From Alphaproteobacteria bacterium (lineage in GTDB: Bacteria; Pseudomonadota; Alphaproteobacteria; Rs-D84): a DNA stretch of 64,000 bases. Made by a program: the position numbers and the translations under genes. Positions 24,097-33,100 of the stretch are shown one piece after another. Position 1 is the first letter of the stretch. Every line of letters starts with the position of its first letter. Below the pieces are notes generated by a model. That model made no database searches. It worked only from the letters and a program-made list of their open reading frames with translations, and was not told the origin of the DNA. The stretch is taken from contig JAFVSL010000010.1 of assembly GCA_017503725.1 (NCBI GenBank), forward strand, positions 1 through 64,000, written 5' to 3'.

Positions 24097-25020
24097 TTAT
24101 TTTGAAAACTGGCGTTCGATATCTAGAATCGCGGCAATTTGTGCGCGCATAAATTCGACTTTGTTTTTATTGTTTTCGATACCTTTTTGGCCAGATGGGT
24201 TTGTACGCAGGTCATCGGACGCCTTGATAAAGCGACGCAGCATTGTGCCCATAACACGGTATTTCATTATTTGGCGCAGGTTTTCGTTGCGAATGCCCGG
24301 CATAGAATAAATCGAATCGTTATGAATGCGACAGTACGTTTCGTACACCGGTCTGAAAATATTTAATTCAATTTGCAGTGGTGCAAAAATATCACGATAT
24401 ATGAAATTATAGTTGGCCTCTGCAAAGTCAATAAATGACAGGGTGCTGGTTTTTTGATCGTATAATACGTTGCCGGGATTCAAATCACAGTGCGACCAGG
24501 CGGGACGTGTTTCGTATTCAAATGTGCCGATATTGTCGCGAACGCGGGACATAAATTGTACCTCGTCTTCGTTGAACCAGGTGGACATTTTATTGTTGAT
24601 GAAATTATCCAAGCGATCAAATTTGATTTCAGATGCGATTTTGTGGCGCTGAACATCCTGGATTGGCTTTAATTCGTTCATATCAACCAAAAATGCCGCA
24701 ATGCCGTCAATGATTTCATAACGTTGGCGGCGTGACAGGGTGTGAAACAATTCCGCACTCAGGTGTTCGCCCGGGGCGCGTTCTTCAAGTAACTGGTATT
24801 CGTCGTCTTTGATAAAACTCATACGTGGAATATGATAGCGCGGGTTGCCAACGGCGTGAATTTCATCAATGATTTCTTTGGTGCGGTGCTGTTTTGCCAG
24901 CCATTCATTGCGTGCCACATCCCCCAGCGTCGGCAGGGGACGTTTCATAACAAAGTCCGGACCGAAATCGGCAATATATGTTTCGCGACCGTGGATAAGA
25001 TTTTTTAAATCATTGCTCAT
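24097..25020 (-). CDS. aminoglycoside phosphotransferase/choline-kinase-like protein
   Basis: This 307-aa kinase-like protein has the catalytic loop HCDLNPGN (H-x-D-x4-N) and the metal-binding FIDFAEA motif typical of the APH/choline kinase fold. A lysine in the N-terminal lobe (FVMKRPL) is a candidate ATP contact. The substrate is unknown: a small-molecule alcohol, sugar or protein is possible. It starts five bases after the stop of the Fic-like gene, so the two are almost certainly translated from one message. Confidence 0.75.
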   Translation of the reverse strand: MSNDLKNLIHGRETYIADFGPDFVMKRPLPTLGDVARNEWLAKQHRTKEIIDEIHAVGNPRYHIPRMSFIKDDEYQLLEERAPGEHLSAELFHTLSRRQRYEIIDGIAAFLVDMNELKPIQDVQRHKIASEIKFDRLDNFINNKMSTWFNEDEVQFMSRVRDNIGTFEYETRPAWSHCDLNPGNVLYDQKTSTLSFIDFAEANYNFIYRDIFAPLQIELNIFRPVYETYCRIHNDSIYSMPGIRNENLRQIMKYRVMGTMLRRFIKASDDLRTNPSGQKGIENNKNKVEFMRAQIAAILDIERQFSK

Positions 25021-25025
25021 TTTGT

Positions 25026-25748
25026 TTACAGTATCCTTGAATCACGTAAATGTTTTAAAATGCTTTTTTGGGTGCGCAACTGGCATTTGGCCATATATTC
25101 AGTGTATGCGCGTTTGTCGCCATTTGCACGATTGCATATGGCGTCAATATACCCTTTTTTGTCTTCACGTTTGTTGAATGCAATTGGACGATATCCATTT
25201 TGCAACAATACCCAATTCATAATCAGGCGGGCGGTGCGCTTGTTAAAGTCGTCAAACGGCTGTAACATAATTAAATCGTAATGTATGTCATATGCACGTG
25301 TGAAAACGTCGCGTTTTGAATGGTTTAAATTATATACAATCTGGCGCAGATTGTATTCAATCATAGAACTGTCGGGGGCGTGATATGGAATACTGTCGAC
25401 ACTTATTTGCATTCTGGCGGTTGCAGTACGGAAATTATAGCCGTCGATATATGTATCTTTGCATAATATGTAGTGGATATTTCGAATTTCTTCGAATGTG
25501 ATTTCTTTGTTAATGTTTGTAATTATATAGTCGTATGCCACCGCAATGTTTGCCATACTGGTATCATCCAGATCTTTTTTGTTTACAGGGCACAGAACTT
25601 TGGGTTCTTCTACGGCAATTTGTCGACGCAACCAGTATAAATTACGCGTGCGTTTAGTGGACGAAAAACTGTCAAAACATTCGTCCAATTCTTGGCGCGT
25701 TTGAATAATCTGTTCTTTTATCGTTTGTTCTGGTTTACGTGGTGACAT
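25026..25748 (-). CDS. Fic-family protein with altered catalytic motif
   Basis: This 240-aa protein has the Fic fold pattern: a helical N-terminus, a region around residues 100-125 resembling the beta-flap, and a core motif QPFDDFNKRTAR at 163-174. In active Fic enzymes the first residue is His, the general base for transfer of AMP or another nucleotide part, and the position of Phe168 is Gly or Ala. The His-to-Gln change (codon CAG) suggests lost or changed chemistry. It is first in a leftward run with a kinase-like gene. No obvious inhibitory (S/T)xxxE(G/N) antitoxin motif was found. Confidence 0.75.
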   Translation of the reverse strand: MSPRKPEQTIKEQIIQTRQELDECFDSFSSTKRTRNLYWLRRQIAVEEPKVLCPVNKKDLDDTSMANIAVAYDYIITNINKEITFEEIRNIHYILCKDTYIDGYNFRTATARMQISVDSIPYHAPDSSMIEYNLRQIVYNLNHSKRDVFTRAYDIHYDLIMLQPFDDFNKRTARLIMNWVLLQNGYRPIAFNKREDKKGYIDAICNRANGDKRAYTEYMAKCQLRTQKSILKHLRDSRIL

Positions 25749-25893
25749 AATTGCCCCCTTTGGTTATTGTTACTATAAATATAGCCCTTAAATGCAATTT
25801 GTCAAGTTTTTTGTTGTTTTTTATAAAATCGGGTTGAATGCGGGGCTGATTTGGGGTATGCTGTGTTTTGATAAAAACGAAAGGACGTGTTAT

Positions 25894-27300
25894 ATGTTGA
25901 AAAAACTGATTATTTTGTCGATTTTGCTGTTCCCGATGGTGGCGGATGCCGCACCTAAAAATAAGAAGAAGGAAGAGCCTGTTGTGCATCTGACGGATGA
26001 ACAGATTTATCAAGAATTAAAGAAATTGGCCCTGGTGTTCGAGGTTGCGCGTGATAACTTTGTCGAAGAGGCCGATGAAAAAAAGATGTTAGAGGCCGCA
26101 ATGAACGGTATGTTGGGTGCGCTGGATCCGCATTCTTCGTATTTGTCGGCCGATGATTTCAAGGAATTTAATGATAAATCCCAGGGGGAATTTGGGGGAC
26201 TGGGGATTCAGATTACCAGTGACCGTGGCGCGGTACGTGTAATTTCCCCGATTGATGATACGCCTGCGGACAAGGCCGGGATCAAGGCCGGTGACTATAT
26301 CACCCACATTGATGGTGAACAGGTCTTTGATTTAACGTTAAATCAGGCGGTGAAAAAGATGAAGGGGCGCCCCGGGACCAAGGTAAAATTGACCATTATT
26401 TCCGATGGCGAAGAAAAGACACTGACCCTGAAACGCGCGATTATCAAGGTGGAATCGGTCAAGCACGATGTAAAAACAATGGCGGATGCCGATCCAGATG
26501 ACAAAGAAACACCGAAAATTGGATATGTCAGAATTTCTGATTTTGGTGTAACGACCGCGCGTGATTTGAAAAAAGCACTGAAAGAATTGGAACAAAAAGA
26601 TGTTATTGGTTATGTCTTGGACGTGCGCAATAATCCCGGCGGTTATTTAACGGCGGCGATTGATGTATCTGATGCGTTCTTGGACGGGGGGGAAATTGTT
26701 TCAACCCGTGGCAAGGACAAGACAGATATAGAACGCAATTTTGCAACGCCGGGTGATCTGGCAAATGGTAAGCCGGTTGTGGTTCTTATTAACCACGGGT
26801 CTGCATCCGCATCGGAAATTGTGGCCGGTGCATTACAGGATAATGGGCGGGGCCTGGTTATGGGATCGCAATCGTTTGGCAAGGGCAGTGTGCAACAACA
26901 AAAGCCGTTGGGTGATGGAACGGCGATTCATATCACGATTGCACGGTACTATACGCCGTCGGGGCGCTCGATTCAGAACGAGGGTATTACCCCCGATGTA
27001 GAGGTTTTACATTCCAAGGTAGAGGTTCTGGAAAAGAAGGAAAGTTCTTATTCAGAGGCATCGTTTAAGAATTCGCTGAAAAATGAACAAACTGAAAAGA
27101 AAGATAAAAAGAAAGACAAGGATGATACGGATTCAGACGAAGATGATAAAGACTTAACAGATGAAGAAAAAGATGCGTTGGATTATCAGTTGCAGCGCGC
27201 GATGGATATGGTAATCGCAATGTCAAAAATGCAATCGCGTGCCAATGTCAGTCCAACAGACGCTTTGTCAATGACAGAAGAAAAGTCTGATAAGAAATAA
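25894..27300 (+). CDS. S41-family C-terminal processing peptidase (CtpA-like)
   Basis: This 468-aa exported serine protease starts at the ATG at 25894, behind AAAGGA, with signal peptide MLKKLIILSILLFPMVADA. A PDZ domain follows (GLGIQITSDRG...GIKAGDYITHIDGE, about 100-180). The catalytic Ser lies in NHGSASASEIVAG and the Lys in SFGKGSVQQ, as in the Ser-Lys dyad of CtpA/Prc. The C-terminal tail is highly charged (KKDKKKDKDDTDSDEDD). It probably trims periplasmic or cell-wall enzymes. In many alphaproteobacteria this gene sits beside an EnvC homologue; here the EnvC-like gene is 37 kb away. Confidence 0.9.
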   Translation: MLKKLIILSILLFPMVADAAPKNKKKEEPVVHLTDEQIYQELKKLALVFEVARDNFVEEADEKKMLEAAMNGMLGALDPHSSYLSADDFKEFNDKSQGEFGGLGIQITSDRGAVRVISPIDDTPADKAGIKAGDYITHIDGEQVFDLTLNQAVKKMKGRPGTKVKLTIISDGEEKTLTLKRAIIKVESVKHDVKTMADADPDDKETPKIGYVRISDFGVTTARDLKKALKELEQKDVIGYVLDVRNNPGGYLTAAIDVSDAFLDGGEIVSTRGKDKTDIERNFATPGDLANGKPVVVLINHGSASASEIVAGALQDNGRGLVMGSQSFGKGSVQQQKPLGDGTAIHITIARYYTPSGRSIQNEGITPDVEVLHSKVEVLEKKESSYSEASFKNSLKNEQTEKKDKKKDKDDTDSDEDDKDLTDEEKDALDYQLQRAMDMVIAMSKMQSRANVSPTDALSMTEEKSDKK

Positions 27301-27327
27301 AAAAACGGGGATTAAACCCCGTTTTTT
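27301..27327. terminator. bidirectional terminator between ctpA-like and the 123-aa gene
   Basis: AAAACGGGG/CCCCGTTTT hairpin with T tracts on both strands. Confidence 0.85.
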
Positions 27328-27697
27328 AATGTTGTTTTGCATATTTGCGGAAAGGGCTGTCTTGTGGTGTTGGCATTTTTGCCACGTCCACAATTGACGT
27401 CAGTACACGAATATATGTGGAATTTGGCGCGCCGGCATCTTGAATGTTTAATTTAATACCAGATTTTACAGCCTCATAAATTTCAGTTATGGTTGGTTGA
27501 AACCGTTCGTCGATAATGTCATCCGGACAGTCAACATATATTGTTAATGTTTTTGTCGCAGATTTTTTTGCGTCTGCAATTGCGTCCGTGATTGCGGTCC
27601 GCAATTTGTTTAGTTCTATAATATCTTGTTCACGTATGGAATCAAACAAGTATATGGTTGATCCGGCTGTGTGAAGATTTGCGTAATTTCTTTGCAT
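27326..27697 (-). CDS. small protein of unknown function
   Basis: This 123-aa soluble protein has no signal peptide. It alternates helices and strands, with a central strand TLTIYVDCPDD. No family is recognised. It stands between the ctpA-like terminator and pbpC on the minus strand, 64 bases after pbpC, so it may be a distal member of the A2M-pbpC operon or a separate gene. Confidence 0.5.
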   Translation of the reverse strand: MQRNYANLHTAGSTIYLFDSIREQDIIELNKLRTAITDAIADAKKSATKTLTIYVDCPDDIIDERFQPTITEIYEAVKSGIKLNIQDAGAPNSTYIRVLTSIVDVAKMPTPQDSPFRKYAKQH

Positions 27698-27761
27698 CGA
27701 ATTTTCCCTGTTCTTTGTTACTGATAATATAGTACAAAAAAACCAATTGTCAATACATAAG

Positions 27762-30143
27762 TTATTTTATTACGCTGAAATCAATGGATGTGCCCGTGCC
27801 GTCTTCGGTTGCAATGCGGACGGTGTGGTGGCCAATTGTAACGTTGTGTATCAATTTTTCACCAGACTTTGTTGTCCCCAGGGTTTTATTATCTAAAAAC
27901 CAGAATATTTTCGCAGATGGGGTGGGGGATACGGCCATAAATGATATTGGCGTGGTATCTTGGTCAGATGTTATAACAACCTGGGTTGCGGGGGCCGGGG
28001 ATATGATGACGGGGGTGTGATTTTTATGTGATACTGTGTCCAGGTCGCATCCCGGCATAAACGGTGGCGGGGTGTTGCGTTCAATTCCCGCGCGACGAAA
28101 CATATCCAAGAATTCTGCATCCCAAAATTCATAAACCGCCATATGTGTTGTGTCGGGATTGTTGGTACAGGCGCGACGGTTACTGGCATTATCAATGGCA
28201 ATGGCGCGATATATCGGGGATGTGTCAATTGGTGATACGCCTGGGATAAAATATGCCGGGATGGATTTGGGACAGTGTGGGCCCGCAATTCCACCGACGC
28301 GGTCACACATATCAATTTGTGTTATGTTTAAATCGTCACGTAAAAAATTATTGTTTGTAACCGGGGTCCCACGTGATTGGTTGTATGCGATGACCGAATC
28401 GGCCAGTGCAAAATATATTGGTGCGGCGGTGCGGGCGCCACTGAATGCATTATTGGGTGTTCCGTCAAAGTTTCCAACCCACACGATTAAGACATAGTCG
28501 CCAAATATCCCCGCCGTCCAGGCATCTCGAAATGATGATGAGGTTCCCGTTTTCCAATAGTGTTTGATATTATCATCTGGGGCGCGACGGGTGTATGGGA
28601 TATGTGTGGTGTTTGTGCGCTGGCGCCCCAGCATATCAAGCGTTATAAAGAAGGCCTCTGGTGATAAAAGGTTGTTGATTTCTTGGTTGGGCGAATCGGC
28701 GCGTGTGCGAATTTTGCGACGTTCCCCCAGGTTTGCCATTGTTGCATAAATGTCGGCTAATTCGAACATTGAAACCTCGGCCCCGCCCAGGGCGATTGAT
28801 ATTCCGTAATGCGATGGGGGGTTAAGATTGCCAACCCCGGAATCTGCAAGTAAATTATAGAATTTATTTATGCCAATCTTTTGAACCAGGCCAATTGCCG
28901 GAATGTTTCGCGAATGGGTCAATGCGTCACGTGCCAAGACCGGTCCATAAAATCCGCCGTCTGAATTTTCGGGCGCGTATACGCCAAAGTTTATTGGGGC
29001 GTCACGTAACAATGTCATTGAATGAATATATCCCGCATCTGTGGCGGCGGCATAAATTAGTGGTTTTAAGGTGGAACCGGGACTGCGCCGGGCGTGGACA
29101 CCATCGTTTTGACCGTATATAGACGCATCAAAGAAATCAATAGAACCAATATGTGCCAATACATCCATTGTTTTATAATTCACCAATATAGCGGCCGCGT
29201 TTTTTACCCCAATACCCCGTCTGGATGCAATCTGTGTCACAAGGGTGCGTTCCAGGCGTTGCTGTAAATCTAAATCCAGGGTTGTTTTTATGTGTGATGG
29301 TGATTTCCAACTGGAATCATCGTGTGCGATTTCGTGATTGATAAAGTGTGGTGCATAAAATGGCAGGTCGCGCAAACCATACACATTTAGTGGCATTTGC
29401 GACAGTGTAATTAAATCGCCATCATCATCATATTTTTGCCGCCAGCGTTTCACCAGGTGTTGTCGCATATGCCACATTGTATTCAATCCGTCCGTCGTGT
29501 TCAGACCGCGATTACGCGGATTTTGCGGGATGGTTGATAATGTAATCGATTCGATTGTGGATATATCTGATGGGGCGCGGTGAAAATAAATCAGTGATGC
29601 GGCGGCAACCCCTTCGATGTTGCCTCCGTACGGGGCCAGGTTTAAATATGCTTCAAGAATTTCGGATTTGGAATAAAATGCGTCCAGATAAATTGCCGTG
29701 GCAATTTGTACCAATTTGCCGCGCAAAGTTTTTGTATCAAGATTATATTTCAGACGTGCAACCTGCATCGTGATTGTTGATGCGCCGGCGGTGTCGGTAT
29801 CGCCGGCAATATAATTTCTTGCCGCACGAAATAGGGGGATTGGGTTTATCCCGGGGTGGATATAGAAATATTTGTCTTCGTATAAAACGGTGGCGCGAAT
29901 TATGTCAGGATTTATTTCAGACAGGGGTGTAAACACCCGGTACTTTTCATCCGACGACAGGGTCAAGCGCATCAGTTGGCCGTGTCTGTCATAATATGCA
30001 CGGGAAAAATCTGTGTCCGACAGCAGGGGTGGCGTAAATAATATTCTTATACCAAGGTACAGCATAACCAGGGCGCCAATAAAAACACTCAGTTTTTTGT
30101 GACGATAATAAAAGCGCTTTATGTGTGTAAAAAACTTAGTCAT
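27762..30143 (-). CDS. pbpC: penicillin-binding protein 1C (bifunctional peptidoglycan synthase)
   Basis: This 793-aa inner-membrane protein has one N-terminal membrane helix (18-36). The glycosyltransferase family 51 domain has its catalytic Glu at about 89 (VLYEDKYFY). The transpeptidase domain shows S357-T-L-K360, SRN 411-413 and KTG 531-533. A C-terminal BiPBP-type domain follows after about residue 680. It polymerises and cross-links peptidoglycan in the periplasm. Its start overlaps the end of the alpha-2-macroglobulin gene by eight bases, the same pairing as yfhM-pbpC in E. coli. Confidence 0.95.
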   Translation of the reverse strand: MTKFFTHIKRFYYRHKKLSVFIGALVMLYLGIRILFTPPLLSDTDFSRAYYDRHGQLMRLTLSSDEKYRVFTPLSEINPDIIRATVLYEDKYFYIHPGINPIPLFRAARNYIAGDTDTAGASTITMQVARLKYNLDTKTLRGKLVQIATAIYLDAFYSKSEILEAYLNLAPYGGNIEGVAAASLIYFHRAPSDISTIESITLSTIPQNPRNRGLNTTDGLNTMWHMRQHLVKRWRQKYDDDGDLITLSQMPLNVYGLRDLPFYAPHFINHEIAHDDSSWKSPSHIKTTLDLDLQQRLERTLVTQIASRRGIGVKNAAAILVNYKTMDVLAHIGSIDFFDASIYGQNDGVHARRSPGSTLKPLIYAAATDAGYIHSMTLLRDAPINFGVYAPENSDGGFYGPVLARDALTHSRNIPAIGLVQKIGINKFYNLLADSGVGNLNPPSHYGISIALGGAEVSMFELADIYATMANLGERRKIRTRADSPNQEINNLLSPEAFFITLDMLGRQRTNTTHIPYTRRAPDDNIKHYWKTGTSSSFRDAWTAGIFGDYVLIVWVGNFDGTPNNAFSGARTAAPIYFALADSVIAYNQSRGTPVTNNNFLRDDLNITQIDMCDRVGGIAGPHCPKSIPAYFIPGVSPIDTSPIYRAIAIDNASNRRACTNNPDTTHMAVYEFWDAEFLDMFRRAGIERNTPPPFMPGCDLDTVSHKNHTPVIISPAPATQVVITSDQDTTPISFMAVSPTPSAKIFWFLDNKTLGTTKSGEKLIHNVTIGHHTVRIATEDGTGTSIDFSVIK

Positions 30144-33100
30144 TGGTTGCGTTGATTACGTGAAATGCGGGTGCGTTGTTGGTGTCTGTACCAAATATGC
30201 CGGCGTTATAAAGCGACATTGCGCGAATCGGGGGAACCGCAAATGTGCCACCCGCCGTCAGTTGTGCACGATAACTAAATGATTTTTCATAACGATTTAA
30301 ATCTGTATAAATGACGACCCGGTCTTCGCGGATTTCAGAAAATTCCGCATCCCCTGAAATATCTTCGGCAACAAAGCCCCCAGGTAACAGGTCCACAATC
30401 GCAACATTCGGCAGATGATTTGTACCACGTGCACGTGCGGTGATTTTTACATTAACAATATCCCCCAGATTGGCGTGTGTAATCTGATTCCCATCCATAT
30501 CCAGGTATTCACGAACAATTTCAATGCCATTTGATTTGTCGGTCACGTGGCGTGTAAATCCAGACTGAACAATTGCGTAATACAGTGGTGTGTTCACGCA
30601 CGATGCACAGCTTATTTTTATCTTGTTTACATCGTCGGGCAATTCGGCAGATAATGTTCCCGCGATTTCAGTTGGCTTAATATTGTCTTGCGCGGATGCG
30701 ATTGTGATGTCATTGGCCGTAACTGTGCCATTTGGCGTCCCGCCCAGGGCCATTATAATGCGTGCAGATGTGTATGCGTCATAATTCCCAGAATTTATGT
30801 AACCATTTATAGCGTTGCCCAAATCGTTAATTGGTCTGTTGAAAAAGCGATTCGATATATGAATATACATTGCATCATCGGATACATTATTTTCGTATGT
30901 TGTGTTGTATTTGAACTTGCTGGATTTAGACATACGATATTTGTCAATTAGTTCGTTGGCGGATGTGGATTGCTTCATCATTTCAAGTGATGCGGCAATA
31001 TATGCCCCGGATATGGTTGCATCCCAATTACGCATATTTTGATTTGCGTATTCTTGGAATTTATCAATGTATGCCGTTGTTACAAATCCATTTTGTGTAA
31101 TGTTGTAAATTGCATATGCTAATGCGCGTGCAGATGCATCATCTGTGATTGTCTGGGTCGCATATTGTCGCAGAAAATCAATTGCCCGCCCCAGCATAGT
31201 ATCAGGTATGCTGAATCCGTTTTCGTTTGCCAGGCTTAGGAAATTTACCACATACGCGGTTAGATTTACCGTGTCGGGTGTTGTTGATAGGCCGTCTTGA
31301 TTCGATGCCCATAATGCAAAAGAACCATTGTCGTTTTGGCGATTGCGCAGGGTGTTTATTGCGCTGCTGATTTGTTTTGCAGACAAATCATAATTTGTTC
31401 CCAAAATCGCATTATGTGGCATCAGTGCATATGGCATCGCGCGTGATACAATCTGTTCGGTACACGGAAATTCATAATTATTCAGGTATTCAAATAATGG
31501 GCGCGCCAGGACGGTTGGCTGATTGGATACATATATTTTACGGCTTGATTTTTCTGGATACAAATCGATTTGAAAATCAGAAATCTTTATTTCAGATTTG
31601 GGGATTGTGCCGGTCTTGATATCCGTGATAAATGGTGTGGTTGGTCGTACAGACAGTGTCGCATTCATTGCACGATTTAATAGTGGCAGGCCATTATCAT
31701 TCAATGCCATCGCGTTAATTGTTATTTCAGATGCCATCGGAACGTCGTTTGCGCGTACATTAAATACGAACAGTTGTTGGGCATCATTGGCAATTTGGCT
31801 GGTCTTGGTTGCATTTGACGTCAGGGATAAACTGTCGGATACAACGGCGTCTGTCTGGATTGTTGCCACATCCCCCAGGTTGCTAAGGTTTGTAATAACC
31901 GCATTCACATCAAACGTGTCATTTGGGGCAACAAATGTTGGCGCCGTCATAGATATAATCAGGGGACTTTGCACCGTTGTGGTTATATCGTTTGCACCGA
32001 TTGCGTTATCGTTCGCGGCAATGGCAAAGATTTTTAATGCGCCGTTAAAATCATCGGGAATATCAAATGTTATTTGTTCGGGCGTGTGGGCGTTGGTGTT
32101 TCGTATCCCCGAATAAAACGCAACCGGTTTGGCGGCACGACGTGCAAATGGATTAACCAGGGCCGCAGACAATTCTTCAAACGCGCCACCATCATAATCA
32201 CCACCACCGGTTTTTGCAAATTCACGCAGGATTTTATATTCCGGTAACAGTAATGATAATATCTGGAATGTTTCCACATTCAGGGCATATTTTTGAAAGA
32301 AGTAATTGATTGGATTGGGGATTTTATGTCGTGCGACCTGTATAATCCCTTCGTCGATGGCGAAAAGCATTATGCGACCAGATTTATTTGTTTCGTAATC
32401 AATCGTCAATTTGTTATCGCGTATTGTCTTTGGGGCGGACAGCTTTATATCGATTGTACGGTTGTCTATATTGGTTTTGAATGGAATCACGGCATAGGTG
32501 TATGGTGATGTAAATATATCGCGGGAATTGATGTCGCGAACATAAGATACGTTTATGTAACCGGTGCCTTCGAATTCAGATGGAATGGTTATTTTATGTG
32601 TCGAAGATGTTGTTTGTGCGTTAAACCATTTATAGGCATAGACACGTTCGCGTTCAATCGTAATCAGGCCTGACCCCGTATATGGTGCGGTAATGTTTAC
32701 AGATATTTCATCGCCCGGTGCATATGTGTCAGAATCCAGTTTGATTGATAAATCTGCGTTGGTGTCGGTGGCCAGGCTTGTATTTTCATCGCCCGCAACA
32801 AAATATTCTATGTTGGCCAGAATGCGTTCGGCAGAATCCATAATTTGCAGGAAATATGTACCCGGTGTTTCGGTATTGATTGGCAGGCTTAACCCATTTT
32901 CACCAATTGTTATATTTGTTTGCGATATCATATTGTCGCGTGTCGTTGTTTGATATTTGTAATAGTTGTTATAGTCTTTTATTAAACTGGTTAATGTTTC
33001 GCGACGAATTACACGGGCGGTTAAATCGTTCGCAATAATTGGCTGGGCTGTATGATCCAGCGCAATCAGATTTACGTTGCGTTCAGCATTTCTGTTTATA

